Notes: a model not told the origin generated them from the letters alone. A stretch of DNA of 64,000 bases from Liolophura sinensis (GCF_032854445.1 NC_088296.1:6191435-6255434), one strand, 5' to 3'. Positions 52,590 through 63,860 are shown, numbered from the stretch's first letter. Numbers and translations: made by a program.

Positions 52590-53870
52590 CAGACATTTGA
52601 TTTTTGGTCCAAATCACATGTACACCTGTCTCACTGGAGATTCGTATTCTCACGAGATATCACAGAAGACGATCAAAAGCAATCAGTGTCATGGAGGAAG
52701 CAGCGGTTTTCTTCAGTGTAGCTGTTTTACCTAATTAGCGAACTGTTTACGAATGATAGTACCTGGAAATTGATAACTTTTTAATGTCGCAATTGATCAG
52801 TGGAAGTGCGTCGGTTTTTTGACTCGCCAATATTCCTATCCCTGGACCGGCCCCGATAGCACAGGTGGTAGAGCGTCCGATTAATGAGCTGTAGATCCAG
52901 GGTCAATCCTGGGTCGAGTCATACCTAAGACCTTAAAAAATGATATTTTAACTTCCTTGTTACAGCATAAAGGGGATAGGGCAACGACTACTTGATCCGT
53001 ATCAGTAAGGCAAGTAAATCGCTCCTCTCTGGCGGAGCGACATACTTGCCTTACAGGGAAGCATCCCAAGATAAAAGAGCGGTGGAAACCCACCGCCCTG
53101 CATCAAGGAGGCACATTACATGCACCCTAAGGATTCCACCGTCGTCATATGACTGAATGTTAAGTACGACTTTAAACCCAGAGCACTCACTCATTCACTT
53201 CTATCTCTGTACGAAAGTATGGACTTAGGTTTGGGCATCTTTTGTTTAACTGTACAGTCAGACATCTGGTCATCCCATAGACTTCACACTTACCAGACCC
53301 AGATAAAGTGCAGTGTAGCAATGAGCATGCAAATTAGGCAAGTGATGACGTCACAGATATTTTGCTTTTACGTGCATACTTCCCTATAGGTAGGAGCATC
53401 TCATTTACATTTCATGGAAAATATGAATTGTTTTTCGGCGGTCATTGCACTAGTACGATTTGGAAAATTTGCTAGAGTGGATAGCGACGAGTGCGCTGTG
53501 AGGATTGTATGTGTCATATTGCAGGAAGTCACGGGCTGCTTCCAATGTCGCTTACTTAACACGGCGTCTATTCCAAGCCAAAACACTTCACAGTTCCTCG
53601 GGAGGTCACCCTAGACTAGCCCTTGACATTTAGCTCTGGTCACGTATATATATTTAACTGACAGTTCATCGCCTTGACAGTCTTTAAGGGCGAGGTAAAT
53701 AATTCTCGTTCACCTGAAGGCCAGGTGACATAAATCAGGTGTTTTTATTAACACCAGAATTGACCTTTTTGGGAATAAATAGGTCTTCTTCTTGTTGTAT
53801 ATCTTTCCAATCATTTTCATTATTTTAAGTAACATCCAAATGTTTCTATATGCATAACAGCTTCTGATTT
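52590..53870 (+). repeat. Family G repeat, copy 2
   Basis: TGGAGATTCGTATTCTCACG, GAACTGTTTACGAATGATAG and ATTGATAACTTTTTAATGTC (52630-52790) match copy 1. After a SINE-B insertion it continues with CTTACTTAACACGGCGTCTA, TTCCAAGCCAAAACACTTC, GGCCAGGTGACATAAATCAG and CTTTCCAATCATTTTCATTA (53550-53830). Confidence 0.7.
52846..53195 (+). mobile_element. SINE-B, full length
   Basis: Plus orientation: tRNA-like head (GGCCCCGATAGCACAGGTGG, TAGAGCGTCCGATTAATGAG), then CAACGACTACTTGATCCGTA, GTGGAAACCCACCGCCCTG, CACCCTAAGGATTCCACCG and GAGCACTCACTCATTCAC at the end. Inserted in family G; no clear target duplication. The minus frame 52881-53093 is within it. Confidence 0.9.
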
Positions 53871-53989
53871 GTTTTTAAAACGAAGATAAAACGCTGATTA
53901 TATACAAGAGGTATACAGAAATGTAGAAAAAACAAGGGTATTGTGTGTACACGTATTACGCGGAGAAACATCTAAGAGGTGTGTAAATG

Positions 53990-54140
53990 GCTACTATTTA
54001 TGTATTTACATGAACAGTTAGAATGAAAGCCTGACAGGTAAGTTGACAGTAGGCCGTATTTCCCCGGTTCCGTGTGACCATTTGTCAGCTATCACACCGT
54101 CGTCGCTGCTCTGTGCTGTACATCTTTGATTACATTTAAT
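53990..54140 (+). repeat. Family D copy
   Basis: ATTTACATGAACAGTTAGAA, GTTGACAGTAGGCCGTATTT, CGGTTCCGTGTGACCATTTG and TATCACACCGTCGTCGCTGC. Confidence 0.85.
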
Positions 54141-54469
54141 CATAACAGTCTAAGGTAAAATATAAACACATGTTGTAAAAGCTTATGACGACTGCACAAA
54201 ACACGAGCATTATAACTAAAATAAGGTAACAAACTAACAAACTAACAGTGACAAAACACAATTGCAAATTGTTGGGGACACATATGCAGGGTAGATTAGC
54301 AGGGTACATCATCAACGAGCTCATTGTAGACTTTGGGGATAAGGAACTCTAGGTCTCTGTTAATCTGTGGCTCAGTCTTCCGGACAACAATTGCTTCCAT
54401 TTATGGAAGCCGATAGAGGACATTTCGCTATCTCGACCTTTCTAATTCAGAGCGAGGCTTAGCGAGTCG

Positions 54470-54618
54470 CACAAGTGAAATATTCTTGAGGGCGGCGTAA
54501 AGCACCAATTGAGAAAATAAATAAATAAATAAATAAATAAATGAATAAATAAATAAATAAATAAATAAATGAATAAATAAATAAATACATAAATAAATAA
54601 ATAAATAAATAAATAAAG
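54470..54618 (+). mobile_element. SINE-A tail with expanded (AAAT)n
   Basis: Only the tail remains (AAGTGAAATATTCTTGAGGG, CGGCGTAAAGCACCAATTG), followed by about 100 bp of AAAT repeats with G interruptions. On the minus strand this gives Phe/Ile/Tyr-rich frames of 106 and 68 residues, which are artefacts. Confidence 0.9.
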
Positions 54619-54992
54619 GAACTGACACCTTTAGGCGAAGAATAGGCCCCAGAGGGGCACGACAAGAAAGAGCAAATTTCAAAATCCCAGCACAGCTGTG
54701 TAAATTTCCAGATCGGAAGTATACAACTTGGTCAAAGCACCCATGCAAGTTTTATGACCATAAAAGAGATGGTTACTTAGAAATAACCCGGCTAAATTGC
54801 ACTCTCGATGAAAAACGCCACTTTTTCGTTCAAACTGTTTTTAATCAAGCATACTTATTAGTACAGTGAACTACTCAAGTCACTGTGGAGAAGTTCGAAT
54901 CTTTGTTGGTCATTTTGGAAACATACTTTTTGTGAATAAAGATATAGGCCGGGTTGCATTAAATAAATAAATGAATAAATGAATTTGAATGG
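54619..54992. other. No recognisable feature
   Basis: Nothing supported; AT-rich end (AAATAAATAAATGAATAAAT) before the next SINE. Confidence 0.4.
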
Positions 54993-55196
54993 ATCATTGT
55001 CACTGTGAGTTCAAGTCCAGCTCTTGCTGGCTTCCTCTCCAGCCGTACGTGGGAAGGTCTGTCTACAACCTCCGGATGGTCGTGGGTTTCCCCCGGGCTC
55101 TGCCCGGTTTCCACCCACCATAATGCTGGCCGCCGTCGTATAAGTGAAATATTCTTGAGTACAGCGTAAAACACCAATCAAAAAAAAAATCATTGT
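54993..55196 (+). mobile_element. SINE-A, 5'-truncated, with 8-bp TSD
   Basis: The element (55001-55188) starts at the B-box region (CACTGTGAGTTCAAGTCC), with link, central domain and tail well preserved. ATCATTGT occurs at 54993-55000 and 55189-55196, so truncation happened at insertion, as for incomplete reverse transcription. Confidence 0.9.
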
Positions 55197-55969
55197 TAAG
55201 ATGGCATTACGTTACTTGTGGCAACTATAACGAAATCCAACGTGAATCCTGGTCGAGACCACAAGGGGTCTACTAGCTGTCATTACTTTATGCGTCATAT
55301 ATTTATTTACTTGCCTGATGCATAACTGCGTGCTCAAGAATTTTTCAGAAAGTTACATTTGTGGTGGGGCGATTTCCCACTCCCCACTGTGTCTAAAAAA
55401 AAGATATTTGAGCTACCATTTTTCCATTTTATGCATGTCTTCAGCTCATGTTTGCAGCTTTATAAGTATCATGTATAAGTCTCAAATAACAAAAGCAGAG
55501 AAGTAAAACAGATTCCCAGCTTTACCATACCAGGTCCTTTATTTAAATAAAGAATAAATCAAATCTCAGATTCTTACCACCAATTAGTACAGAAATATGG
55601 CGTAGTCAAGATTAATAGGGTGGACAATGATGGAAGGAAAAGCGATCACTATATACACCCAAACAAAAATCCCCCCTTGCCACCCCATTTTCCATAGCTT
55701 CCCTTCACACCTCATCTAATCAGAAAAACTGACCTAGCCGAGGCCACTATATAATAGATCCAGGACCTGGCAATTAGAGTGTTTTCTACCGGCAACACAT
55801 CAGGCTAGATGTCTGAAGAGACCCAACTTACACTTGGTGTATCCCCCCAGTCTGACACTAAACTGATTAAAATAACTGCGCCCCACCTCGTTACCTCGTT
55901 ATTTCGCTACCTAGCAATCTCGCTGCCTTTCTACCTCGCCCTTTGCAAAAGTCGAGGCAGCGGGTTAGC
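55197..55969. other. No supported gene
   Basis: No recognisable repeat. Frames at 55318-55506 and 55809-56027 are unsupported; the latter runs into family H. Confidence 0.4.
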
Positions 55970-56715
55970 GATGCGAGACATAATAATTACTGTCTTTTAC
56001 ACAACATATTTGCTCCTCTCAACGTAATCCTACTTTCTTATTCCTTATGATGAAACCATTCACTTTCTTGCCTAACGAGTTTGTGACGTAAACAGCGGGT
56101 TTGAATGACAGCCGTTTGCAATCCTGCAATTAATCGCAGGATTTCCCTGTGCAATAGGCTAATACCCTATCCTAGGTGAAATTATAACGGTGTTATCTTT
56201 CAACTCTTGCAAAAGGTAATGGCATGTATTATACAATTACTTCACAAAGTCTGGAAAATGAAGAAAGCGTACAACATGTATGATGAAGATTACATTCGAA
56301 ATGTTCCTTCAGATCGCGCAAATCCCGCCGAAGAACTGTCTGTAGGTTTTCATTAATTGTCCACTTAAACTGATAATCATCTTTCGCCAAAGAAGAGACA
56401 GTTTTGGTGCATAATGACGTCATCTGCTGTCTTGGCTGACTGCGTCTGTACACTTTCATCATTCACTGCCAAAGTAGATTTCGTGAACTGTGTCCTTAAT
56501 GGAGGATTATTTTGGTATTTCTTAATTCTTGCAAAGTCGTCAAGCCAATACCTTGAGAGAACCGCTTTCCAGCCTTGTCACCTACAGCCGAATATAAGTG
56601 AAGATCCAGGGAAGCAATTACTATAGCGTGGTAATTTCGGGTCCGTCATCAGATGACTTGTTCGTCACTCTTAGTCAACAATGTCGTTCACAATTTAATA
56701 CGAGGCGTTAAATAC
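55970..56715 (+). repeat. Family H repeat, copy 2
   Basis: CTTTTACACAACATATTTGC, TCTCAACGTAATCCTACTTT, TAACGAGTTTGTGACGTAAA, ATGACGTCATCTGCTGTCTT, TTCACTGCCAAAGTAGATTT, TTTCTTAATTCTTGC and AATGTCGTTCACAATTTAAT. Single GGCGTAATCC-type unit (contrast copy 1). TGACGTCA lies at 56415-56422. Confidence 0.75.
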
Positions 56716-56982
56716 CTGTCACATACTTCATACGAAGACTTCACTGGATAAGTATTTATGACTGACGAGCTCATATAGATGACTTTCTGTTTATCATCTA
56801 TACGATAGATGATTATCAAGTAATGAGCCTTCCGAAGAATAAGACAGTTGCTTCCGTTCTAAGGCTGTACTGTAAAGACACTTCCTTCAAGACGTTCACG
56901 TGAACTTTTGCAAATCATGTCAATTTACTACTAAAATACAATCTGGATGTACTTGACAGTTAATGTATACAATGTGCTTATT

Positions 56983-57165
56983 CATTTTACGCCGTGCTCA
57001 AGAAGATTTCACTTATATGATTAAGATGACGCGGTCGGAGAAATTCGAGCAGAGCCTAGGGTAAACCCACCCTTCCCTCCCAATGTTGCTGTCAGATCTT
57101 CCCACGTACATGTATGACAGGAGAGAAAGCCAGACTGAGCTAAACTTGAAAACACGACTCATTGC
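56983..57165 (-). mobile_element. SINE-A copy, diverged
   Basis: TTTTACGCCGTGCTCAAGAA, GCAGAGCCTAGGGTAAACCC, CAGATCTTCCCACGTACATG and GAGAAAGCCAGACTGAGC on the plus strand; head lost. Confidence 0.8.
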
Positions 57166-57535
57166 TCGAGATGATCATTTGGCCTGCTTAGATTACAGAA
57201 AAAACATTTCAAATTTAATCATATGTTCGAAGTAGTAGCCTTTTTTTCATTTTCCGGGCTTGCGACCCGACTGTAAGATAGGTGGCGCTTTTTCTTGCAA
57301 GAATAAGAAAACATCGATATAATGTCACCCTTCAGTGTTGAACCGAGAAACCAGCTATGAATGACAGGGTCGTACACAGCTGTCATACAAATCTGCAGGG
57401 CCTATTTGTTCAAAAGTGCATTGAGTCTTAAGCCCGGTATTAACTTTAATCCAGCCTAAATTGTTATATAGTTTGTATTAGAATGAGACTGGTGTTAAGA
57501 TTTAAGCCTGGATTAACTTGAATACACTTCTGAAC
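57166..57535. other. No recognisable feature
   Basis: Nothing supported. Confidence 0.4.
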
Positions 57536-57539
57536 AACT

Positions 57540-57640
57540 GGTACCTGATAAAATACATTGCGTAAAACGGGTAATTTGTCATTCAGCAAAGCCATGGCTC
57601 CATGCGGGGTTCAAACGGGATATTTCAGGTGCAATCACCA
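57540..57640 (-). repeat. Family H fragment, minus strand
   Basis: GTAATTTGTCATTCAGCAAA + GCCATGGCTCCATGCGG is the reverse of the CCATGGCTTTGCTAATGCC landmark at the start of H copy 1. Confidence 0.55.
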
Positions 57641-57849
57641 GTACAATGATGATGGTGAAAAACATGATAAAAATCACCTATAAGCGGTCACAAACTGAGG
57701 CCCATGCGCATTTCAAACATGCAGCCAACGATCAAGAAGATTGGCTGACACCGCAGAGGATCCAAAACCGTTCTTTTCCTTTGGTATTAGTCGTTAATTT
57801 ATGTGCTTTGTATCGGACCACTTTATCATGAAGGTGTCTTAAGTAACGT

Positions 57850-58500
57850 CTGACGTAGTTTTCGCTTCAGTTTTACATAGGTTAAGAATTTTTGTTGATA
57901 CTTGGGAGAAGTCTTAGAGATTGGGAATTCTAGGTCCAGTAATGATATACCACATGACTATGTCTGCCTTTTTAAACTTTACTACAGTTTGTGACCACGG
58001 GGCGTGAAACCGCTTTCACAGAGGGCTGACCTCATCCATGTACCTACTTAAGGATGACTAAGGATCGTAACACACCTGTGGTCTTATTTCCGTGACAACG
58101 AGGAAGGCTGTCAAAGCCTTGTGCATAAACATGGTATGCTACTTAAAATAATGAAAATGACTGGAAAGATCTCTAGAAATAACAAATTTACTGCATGTAT
58201 TTAGTGAGAGACCGGATGGTTCCTGTCAGAGATGGTGCTTGTATTAATGAAAACAGCCGACCTGCGTCACCTTGAGAGATGGTGGAAATAACACATCGAG
58301 CGTCCAGGTATAGCCAAACCTAACCGTGTAGCCTATGGCGTGATAAATATAAGCGTGGGTACGGATTATCCATATCCCTCTCAAAGCTTATGAGGACGGT
58401 GAACTGTTTGATCAATATATAGACCTGACAACAGCTAAATGTCAAGGACTAAGTCCAGTGTGACTTTCTTAAGATCTGCGAAGTTTTTGACTTCAAACAG
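57850..58500 (-). repeat. Family G repeat, copy 3, minus strand
   Basis: AAAATAATGAAAATGACTGG, CCGACCTGCGTCACCTTGAG, ACACATCGAGCGTCCAGGTA, TAGCCAAACCTAACCGTGTA and AGCTAAATGTCAAGGACTAA are the reverse complements of copy 1 and 2 landmarks, in reversed order. Confidence 0.7.
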
Positions 58501-59209
58501 ACAGGGCTTTTAGCAAGGAAAACAAGCCCATGGATGATTGGCAGATGACCTTTATGATCCCTTACTTATACTTGCTTCAGATCGCAGTGGCAGCTAACAA
58601 AAATTTGCACGCAAATCTTGAACATTCCACAGAGGTCATTGGAGTCACTGTGATGTAGTGAGAAAAATCAGTCCAAATCTTTGTTTCTATTTTTACTGGA
58701 TACATATCAAATCCATTTTGCAACGGACGCCGGAAAATTTAGGTCTAAACACGCCAACGTGTGTCGCACACTGCCGGGTCGAAATGTCATACTTCTCTAG
58801 TTTTGACAGTAATGAAATGCAAACGCTGAGCGTGACCATCATGATGTTTGCGTGACAAAATTTCACCGACAGTCCCATGAAAAATTCTTCGATTATGTGA
58901 AGAAGGATCTGTCTTGTCGAGTCGTCGTGTTCAATTGATTGAATGAAAATAGTAAATATACTGTATACAACTGAAATCGTAATTTGTATTGATCTTCAGG
59001 AATCAATTTATAAAATCATTCTGATTTGACGGACACACAAATCACCCTTTGCTTAATCGCAGGGCACCAGAATACCACCACAAGAAACTAGTCATTTACA
59101 TTGAAATATCGGTGTTCCTGGTAGCGCGTTCCCTAGCATAAGGACATCTCCTTGCTGGTTTGTTATTATTCAGTATAGGGCTACGTAGGCGTTCGGATTT
59201 GGTAGGCCT
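58501..59209. other. No supported gene
   Basis: Short frames at 58658-58855 and 58693-58878 overlap on opposite strands without support. Confidence 0.4.
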
Positions 59210-59210
59210 G

Positions 59211-59244
59211 TTTGGTAAGTGGTAAGTGGTAAGCGGTAAGAAGC
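59211..59244. repeat. 8-bp tandem GTAAGTGG/GTAAGCGG
   Basis: GGTAAGTGGTAAGTGGTAAG CGGTAAG: about four units. Confidence 0.85.
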
Positions 59245-59888
59245 TGTAGCCCTCAAGGAAAACAAAAACTGTTGATATGGCCGATATATTTTTACGATGC
59301 TAAACGCACTCAGGCAATTGACTGCTTTATTTCCATTTGTTTCGCAATATGGCCAATTGATTTCTACAGTACTTAAACAAAATGGCTATGACAAACACAA
59401 AGCACACATATATGACCTGTAAAAACTGACATAACTGCATATCCTGAGAATTATTCTCTTTTGAGTAGATTATATGGAGAGTGCGTTCAGGACGGCTGCC
59501 GCTCTGCTTCATGATTTCGCTTAACTGGTGCTAGTGCCATATATGGATCGAACAGATTGAAATGGGGTGTTTCCTGTAAATGTATGAACAGTTGCAATCG
59601 GTTCATCCAAGATCAGTTGATTTGGAGATACTTGTACATGTTCTTTCAAAACTTCCCTGGGCGATTCATGTGGTTTTGGGACAAATCTTGCGAATTTTTA
59701 AAATGAAAATGTTTATAGCAACATTACGAAATGAACACAATGTTTTACATACGACTTCACACCAAAGGTATAAATCAAAGTCGAATCCTATATTACAGGG
59801 GAAAAACTAATACCCATATACATGTTAAAATAAAAACGGCTATTGTACCACTCTAATAAACATGTCACATATTTTCTATAAAACACCA
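59245..59888. other. No supported gene
   Basis: Nothing recognised; the frames at 59327-59512 and 59580-59810 are unsupported. Confidence 0.4.
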
Positions 59889-59897
59889 ATGTGTTGG

Positions 59898-59952
59898 AGA
59901 AAACGTTACTGAAAACGTTATAGAAAACGTTACTGAAAACGTCAATGTTATA
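59898..59952. repeat. 16-bp tandem repeat
   Basis: Units of GAAAACGTTACT and GAAAACGTTATA spacing, about three and a half copies. Confidence 0.8.
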
Positions 59953-60862
59953 AAAAGAATGCCAGCCTGTGCTTTAACAAAATCGTACGCGTGTATAGCC
60001 CCACCATATACATGTAACACGTTTATGGATAAAACGTCTGCATTCAAACAAAAACAGCAAGGCGTTTGCACCTTATTGTGTGCGTTTTTATAAATACGTG
60101 TCCTGCGTAGTTAATATTTGCAATGTATGGTCTAAGTGAGATTCTTTATCTCTGTATATACACTTGAACCACAAGTTTAACAGTTTACGTTCTGATATGG
60201 ATTGTTTTGTAATATCAACCTCCACGCTGATTTTTAAATTAAACATGAAATAAATACATAGCCAAGTTATTTCTGCCCGTGCATTTGTCTGGTTTAGTTA
60301 AGTTCAGTTTTTTGGCTTGTTCTCCTCTTATTTTATCATAATTAGTAACATTATTACCGTATTATTTAACCAGAGCATTTTGAAATGGTTAATCTATAAC
60401 TGAGCCATCAGTGCTATCAGTTTTTTTCTTTTTGATAGACCTAAAATGTGGAATATCTGTGATGTGCTAGAAATTAAATTAAAAAAATGTTATTTCTAAT
60501 CGAGTACTCAATAATGGTCACTTCCTGTGTAAACTGGATGTATATTAACTTATATAACGTGAAGAAACTGTTTATTTCTGAGATATAACACTGAATTACA
60601 CCTAAATGACCCAAATATACCTTAAATACGTGATAAAATTCTACCCTAGATGTAATCACAGAATTACATCAAAAGTATGCCTAATATCTCACATTATGTA
60701 TATCACGGATATATACAAATGCGGTCATGCGGTTATCTCAGGGAATTGCACAAATTAGACACATGTAGTTGTGAGCCAATGGAGAGCAAACATCATCACT
60801 GGCATAAAAGCGTGTTTCCTTAGTTGACTGTGTGAATAGTGGCACTGATGATCTGCCATGTA
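59953..60862. other. No supported gene
   Basis: AT-rich; no supported features. Confidence 0.4.
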
Positions 60863-60990
60863 CCTGACATCCAGTGAAGAGCATGACCTCCAATACAATA
60901 TCACCAGACATCCAGTGAAGAGCATGACCTCCAATACAATATCACCTGACATCCAGTGAAGAGCATGACCTCCAATACAATATCACCAGA
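60863..60990. repeat. 41-bp tandem repeat, 3 copies
   Basis: Three nearly identical units of GACATCCAGTGAAGAGCATG + ACCTCCAATACAATATCACC, differing mainly at the C/A before GACATCC. Confidence 0.95.
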
Positions 60991-61088
60991 ATACATATCT
61001 CCACAATGATCACGTGGTGAATCCCTACACTGAGCCATCCAAGCGATTAATTTGTTCTGAAACATTTTCGCACATATTTCAGTGGCAT

Positions 61089-61458
61089 GTAGAAGTTGAG
61101 TGAGTGAGTGTTTGGGGTTTAACGTCGTCGGCATTTGGCGACGAAGGAATCCTTAGGGTGTTCGTAACGTACTTCCTTGTTGCAGGACAGATTTCCACCG
61201 CTCTTTCGTCTAGTGCTGCTTCACTGAGACACCTTAGCAAAGGCAAGTAAGCCATCCCGCCCGAGCCATTATACTGATACGGGTCAACCAGTCGTTGCAT
61301 TATCCCCTTCATGAGGGACGCCAAGCGAGGAAGTCACACGTTTCTCTTTTAAAGTCTTAGGTGTGACTCGACCCAGTAAGGACCCTGCTCCCGCTCTTGC
61401 TCCCGCTCCCGAAGCGGACGCTCTACCAACTGCGCTATACGGCCGGCAGTAGAAGTTG
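61089..61458 (-). mobile_element. SINE-B, full length with 10-bp TSD
   Basis: The element (61099-61448) lies between GTAGAAGTTG duplications at 61089-61098 and 61449-61458. Head on the minus strand: CCGGCCGTATAGCGCAGTTG, GTAGAGCGTCCGC. A CTCCCGCTCTTGCTCCCGCT stretch near the head is a local tandem expansion; a deletion removes part of the CTCAACAATTTTTCAG block. Confidence 0.93.
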
Positions 61459-61549
61459 TGGTGGATGAGATAACGAGATTGTATTGATAGTAACTTCTAT
61501 TTATTCTGTTAACAACATTTCGGTTTGGTCGCTCACATTAATTTGCTGC

Positions 61550-61745
61550 TATTTATGCATTTACGACAGAAGTTGGAAGAAAACCCTGACTGAGGTAAAT
61601 TGACAAGAGGCTGTATTTCACCGGTTGCGTGTAACCCTTTGCCAGCTGTCACACGGTCGTCGCTGCTCTGGTTTCCATCTATTTGCTTTGTCTTAATTAT
61701 ATTGATACTAATACAGTTAGTTAGCATAATGATTATGATCAATAA
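61550..61745 (+). repeat. Family D copy
   Basis: TTGACAAGAGGCTGTATTTC, CGGTTGCGTGTAACCCTTTG and CAGCTGTCACACGGTCGTCG. The minus frame 61533-61760, which starts with a signal-like hydrophobic run, is antisense D. Confidence 0.85.
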
Positions 61746-61893
61746 CGGTATCAGTATCAATGATAAGGAAACGTCTAATATATAATAAATAGACGTTGTT
61801 ATCCATACAACCTAACCTTATGTTAATGTTGTTGACATAACAAATTAGCGAATCATATCCCCATAGAAAGTATTTGGCAACTGATCATTGCCT

Positions 61894-62060
61894 TTGATTG
61901 AATTTATTCATTAGTTTGATTTGTATTTTACGCCGCGATACAGAATATTTCATTTATATGACGGCGGCTAGCATCATAGTGCAAGAAAACCAGCGAAACC
62001 CACGACCATTTACAAGTTGTTGGTAGACCTTCCCACGTACGACCAGAGAGAAAGCATTAC
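61894..62060 (-). mobile_element. SINE-A partial copy
   Basis: TTATTCATTAGTTTGATTTG, TATTTTACGCCGCGATACAG, GACGGCGGCTAGCATCATAG, ACCTTCCCACGTACGACCAG; head missing. Confidence 0.8.
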
Positions 62061-62715
62061 TGAATTGTGAACGACGTTATTGTCACAGACCATCCTTCCC
62101 TTGACAGAGGCCAAATTTCCACATTAACTGCATATCCAGCTGGCATATATGCCTTCTCCGATTTTCTGCTCTAAGTAACAAGGCTGTAAAGGTGAACCTT
62201 TAAGGTATTGGTTTGACGTCTTGCAAGAATTAAAAATACCAACGTAATCCCTTTTTTGAGATTCATTTCACGGGTTCTGTTTTAGTAGTGAAGGTTTGGA
62301 CGCTTACAGACGTTGTCAGTCAAGACAGCAGATGACGTCATAAAGCATCCAACTGTTACTTCTCAGGAGATGCATGACAGTTGGATAATGTATACAATCA
62401 GTGAAGTGATAGTCATTCGGCAAGCTTTTCGTCACCGAAAAGAAATTTTGCAAATGTAATCTTCCTTTTTTCTTCATTTCTGTATCTTGATTGTAAAATA
62501 TATATTCTGAGAGTAAAAACGATGGATAACAAGATTTAGAGGGCGGTCATGCAAACCTGTCGCAGACGTCACAATCCTGTTAAACAGGAAAATGACTGGT
62601 TTTATCACGAAGATTGTGAATGGAGTATTACGCGGAGAGGATCGAATACGTTAAGTAAAATTAGGTAATTTGTAGTTAGCAAAATCATGGCTGCATGCGA
62701 ATTCACGTTGGATGT
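62061..62715 (-). repeat. Family H repeat, copy 3, minus strand
   Basis: In reverse: CGCATGCAGCCATGATTTTG, TTAACGTATTCGATCCTCT, CCGCGTAATACTCC, GGATTGTGACGTC, ATGACGTCATCTGCTGTCTT, GGTATTTTTAATTCTTGC and AACGTCGTTCACAATTCAG. TGACGTCA at 62333-62340. Confidence 0.75.
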
Positions 62716-62977
62716 TTGATCGCACTCTGATCGATCGACTGATCAGGATAAATGAATACGGCCTAACGCCACATTGGCAATATCGTGACAAAGGACTCAT
62801 CAACGAACGCAGTATATGGTTAGATGTGTAAGTGTAAGAATGCACTTGGGTAGAGATTTTATTGGGGTTATGTTGGAAATATCTATGCCAGTGCAATTAT
62901 TGTTCTTTCTTCACCGAATACTCTTAAATTAAATCTAATTGGGAACGACCTCGATTTCCGCTGACCTTGCATAGGGA

Positions 62978-62991
62978 GGGGGGGGGGGGGG
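62978..62991 (+). repeat. Homopolymer G14 tract
   Basis: Fourteen G residues after GGGA, directly before a family E fragment. Confidence 0.9.
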
Positions 62992-62999
62992 ATTTGTAG

Positions 63000-63085
63000 A
63001 CATTCCTATACCAGTCATCAACCAATAAGGACGTTCCAGGTCAATAATCGCAAGGCCAATTCCCAAAATTGAAACTTAAGAAATT
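63000..63085 (+). repeat. Family E fragment
   Basis: CATTCCTATACCAGTCATCA, GACGTTCCAGGTCAATAATC and CGCAAGGCCAATTCCCAAAA; ends where the next E block would start. Confidence 0.8.
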
Positions 63086-63365
63086 TTGGTACCCTATTTA
63101 TGTAGTTCTGTGAGGAATTAAATTTTTTTTAGATCAGACTATGTCAGGTACCTTATGTTTGCTGTAAGAAACTGTTTTGTTCTCCAACCTGTAAAAGGAG
63201 CCATTCAAGAATCCTGTTGTCCACGGTTGGTGGGGCATACAAAATATACACATATTTTGATAGATTGAACCACGTTGCAGATTTTTGTAATGAAAGTCAA
63301 GAGTACATGTGTATACTGTATTTTAAGACTGGATTAATATTATTTGTTAATCAATTTGTGAAATG
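63086..63365. other. No recognisable feature
   Basis: AT-rich; the frame at 63217-63408 is unsupported and runs into D. Confidence 0.4.
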
Positions 63366-63369
63366 GCCG

Positions 63370-63860
63370 GTTATTGACAAGTGGTCGTATTTAACCGATT
63401 GCGTGTGAGCATTTGTCGTCTGTCACACTGTCGTCGCTGCTCACGTTTTACTCTGTGTGCTGTATATCTTTAATTATACTGTATTCCGGCATAAACCAGT
63501 ATTCTGCTGGTGGGCTAAGCGTCCCCGAGGCCATAACCATTGTGCATTGTTTTAACTTTACTATATGTTAAATGTGATGACAATACAGCATTTTGAGTAA
63601 TTCTACACCAGTCACGTCTGATAAATTGCAATTACTACCACTGCATTTGTTTTTACCTAATTTTGCTTAAGCCATGGTGCTAAAGTTTTGCTGTTATTTA
63701 ATCATTTACACGAACAGTTGGAATAAACCCCTGACTGAGATAAATTGACAAGAGGCAGTATTTCACCGGTTGCTTGTGACAATTCACCAGCTGTCAGTCT
63801 GTCGTCGGTGCTCTGGTTTTACCGTCTATACTGCACTTCTTTAGTTATATTTTTATACAC
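63370..63860 (+). repeat. Two family D copies in tandem
   Basis: The first (63370-63500) has TTGACAAGTGGTCGTATTTA and CTGTCACACTGTCGTCGCTG. The second, about full length (63505-63860), runs from CTAAGCGTCCCCGAGGCCAT through AATACAGCATTTTGAGTAAT and TTGACAAGAGGCAGTATTTC to CTGGTTTTACCGTC. Both are in the same orientation. Confidence 0.85.

Noticed and set aside
52846-52925. tRNA-like sequence with A-box (TAGCACAGGTGGTAGAGCG)
   Set aside because: It is the head of a SINE-B element, not a functional tRNA gene; the same applies to SINE-A heads at 14791, 22574, 36242 and 41102.
54136-54324. Minus-strand frame with a hydrophobic stretch (LLVCYLILVIMLVFCAVV)
   Set aside because: Short, next to a D copy, no start context or downstream exon; AT-rich sequence easily encodes hydrophobic runs.
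54428-54748. Minus-strand frame that looks like membrane helices (repeating FIYL)
   Set aside because: It is the antisense of the (AAAT)n tail of a SINE.
61533-61760. Minus-strand frame with a signal-like N-terminus (MILIPLLIIIIMLTN)
   Set aside because: Antisense of family D and adjoining AT-rich sequence; no similar frame is conserved in other D copies and no splice donor supports it.
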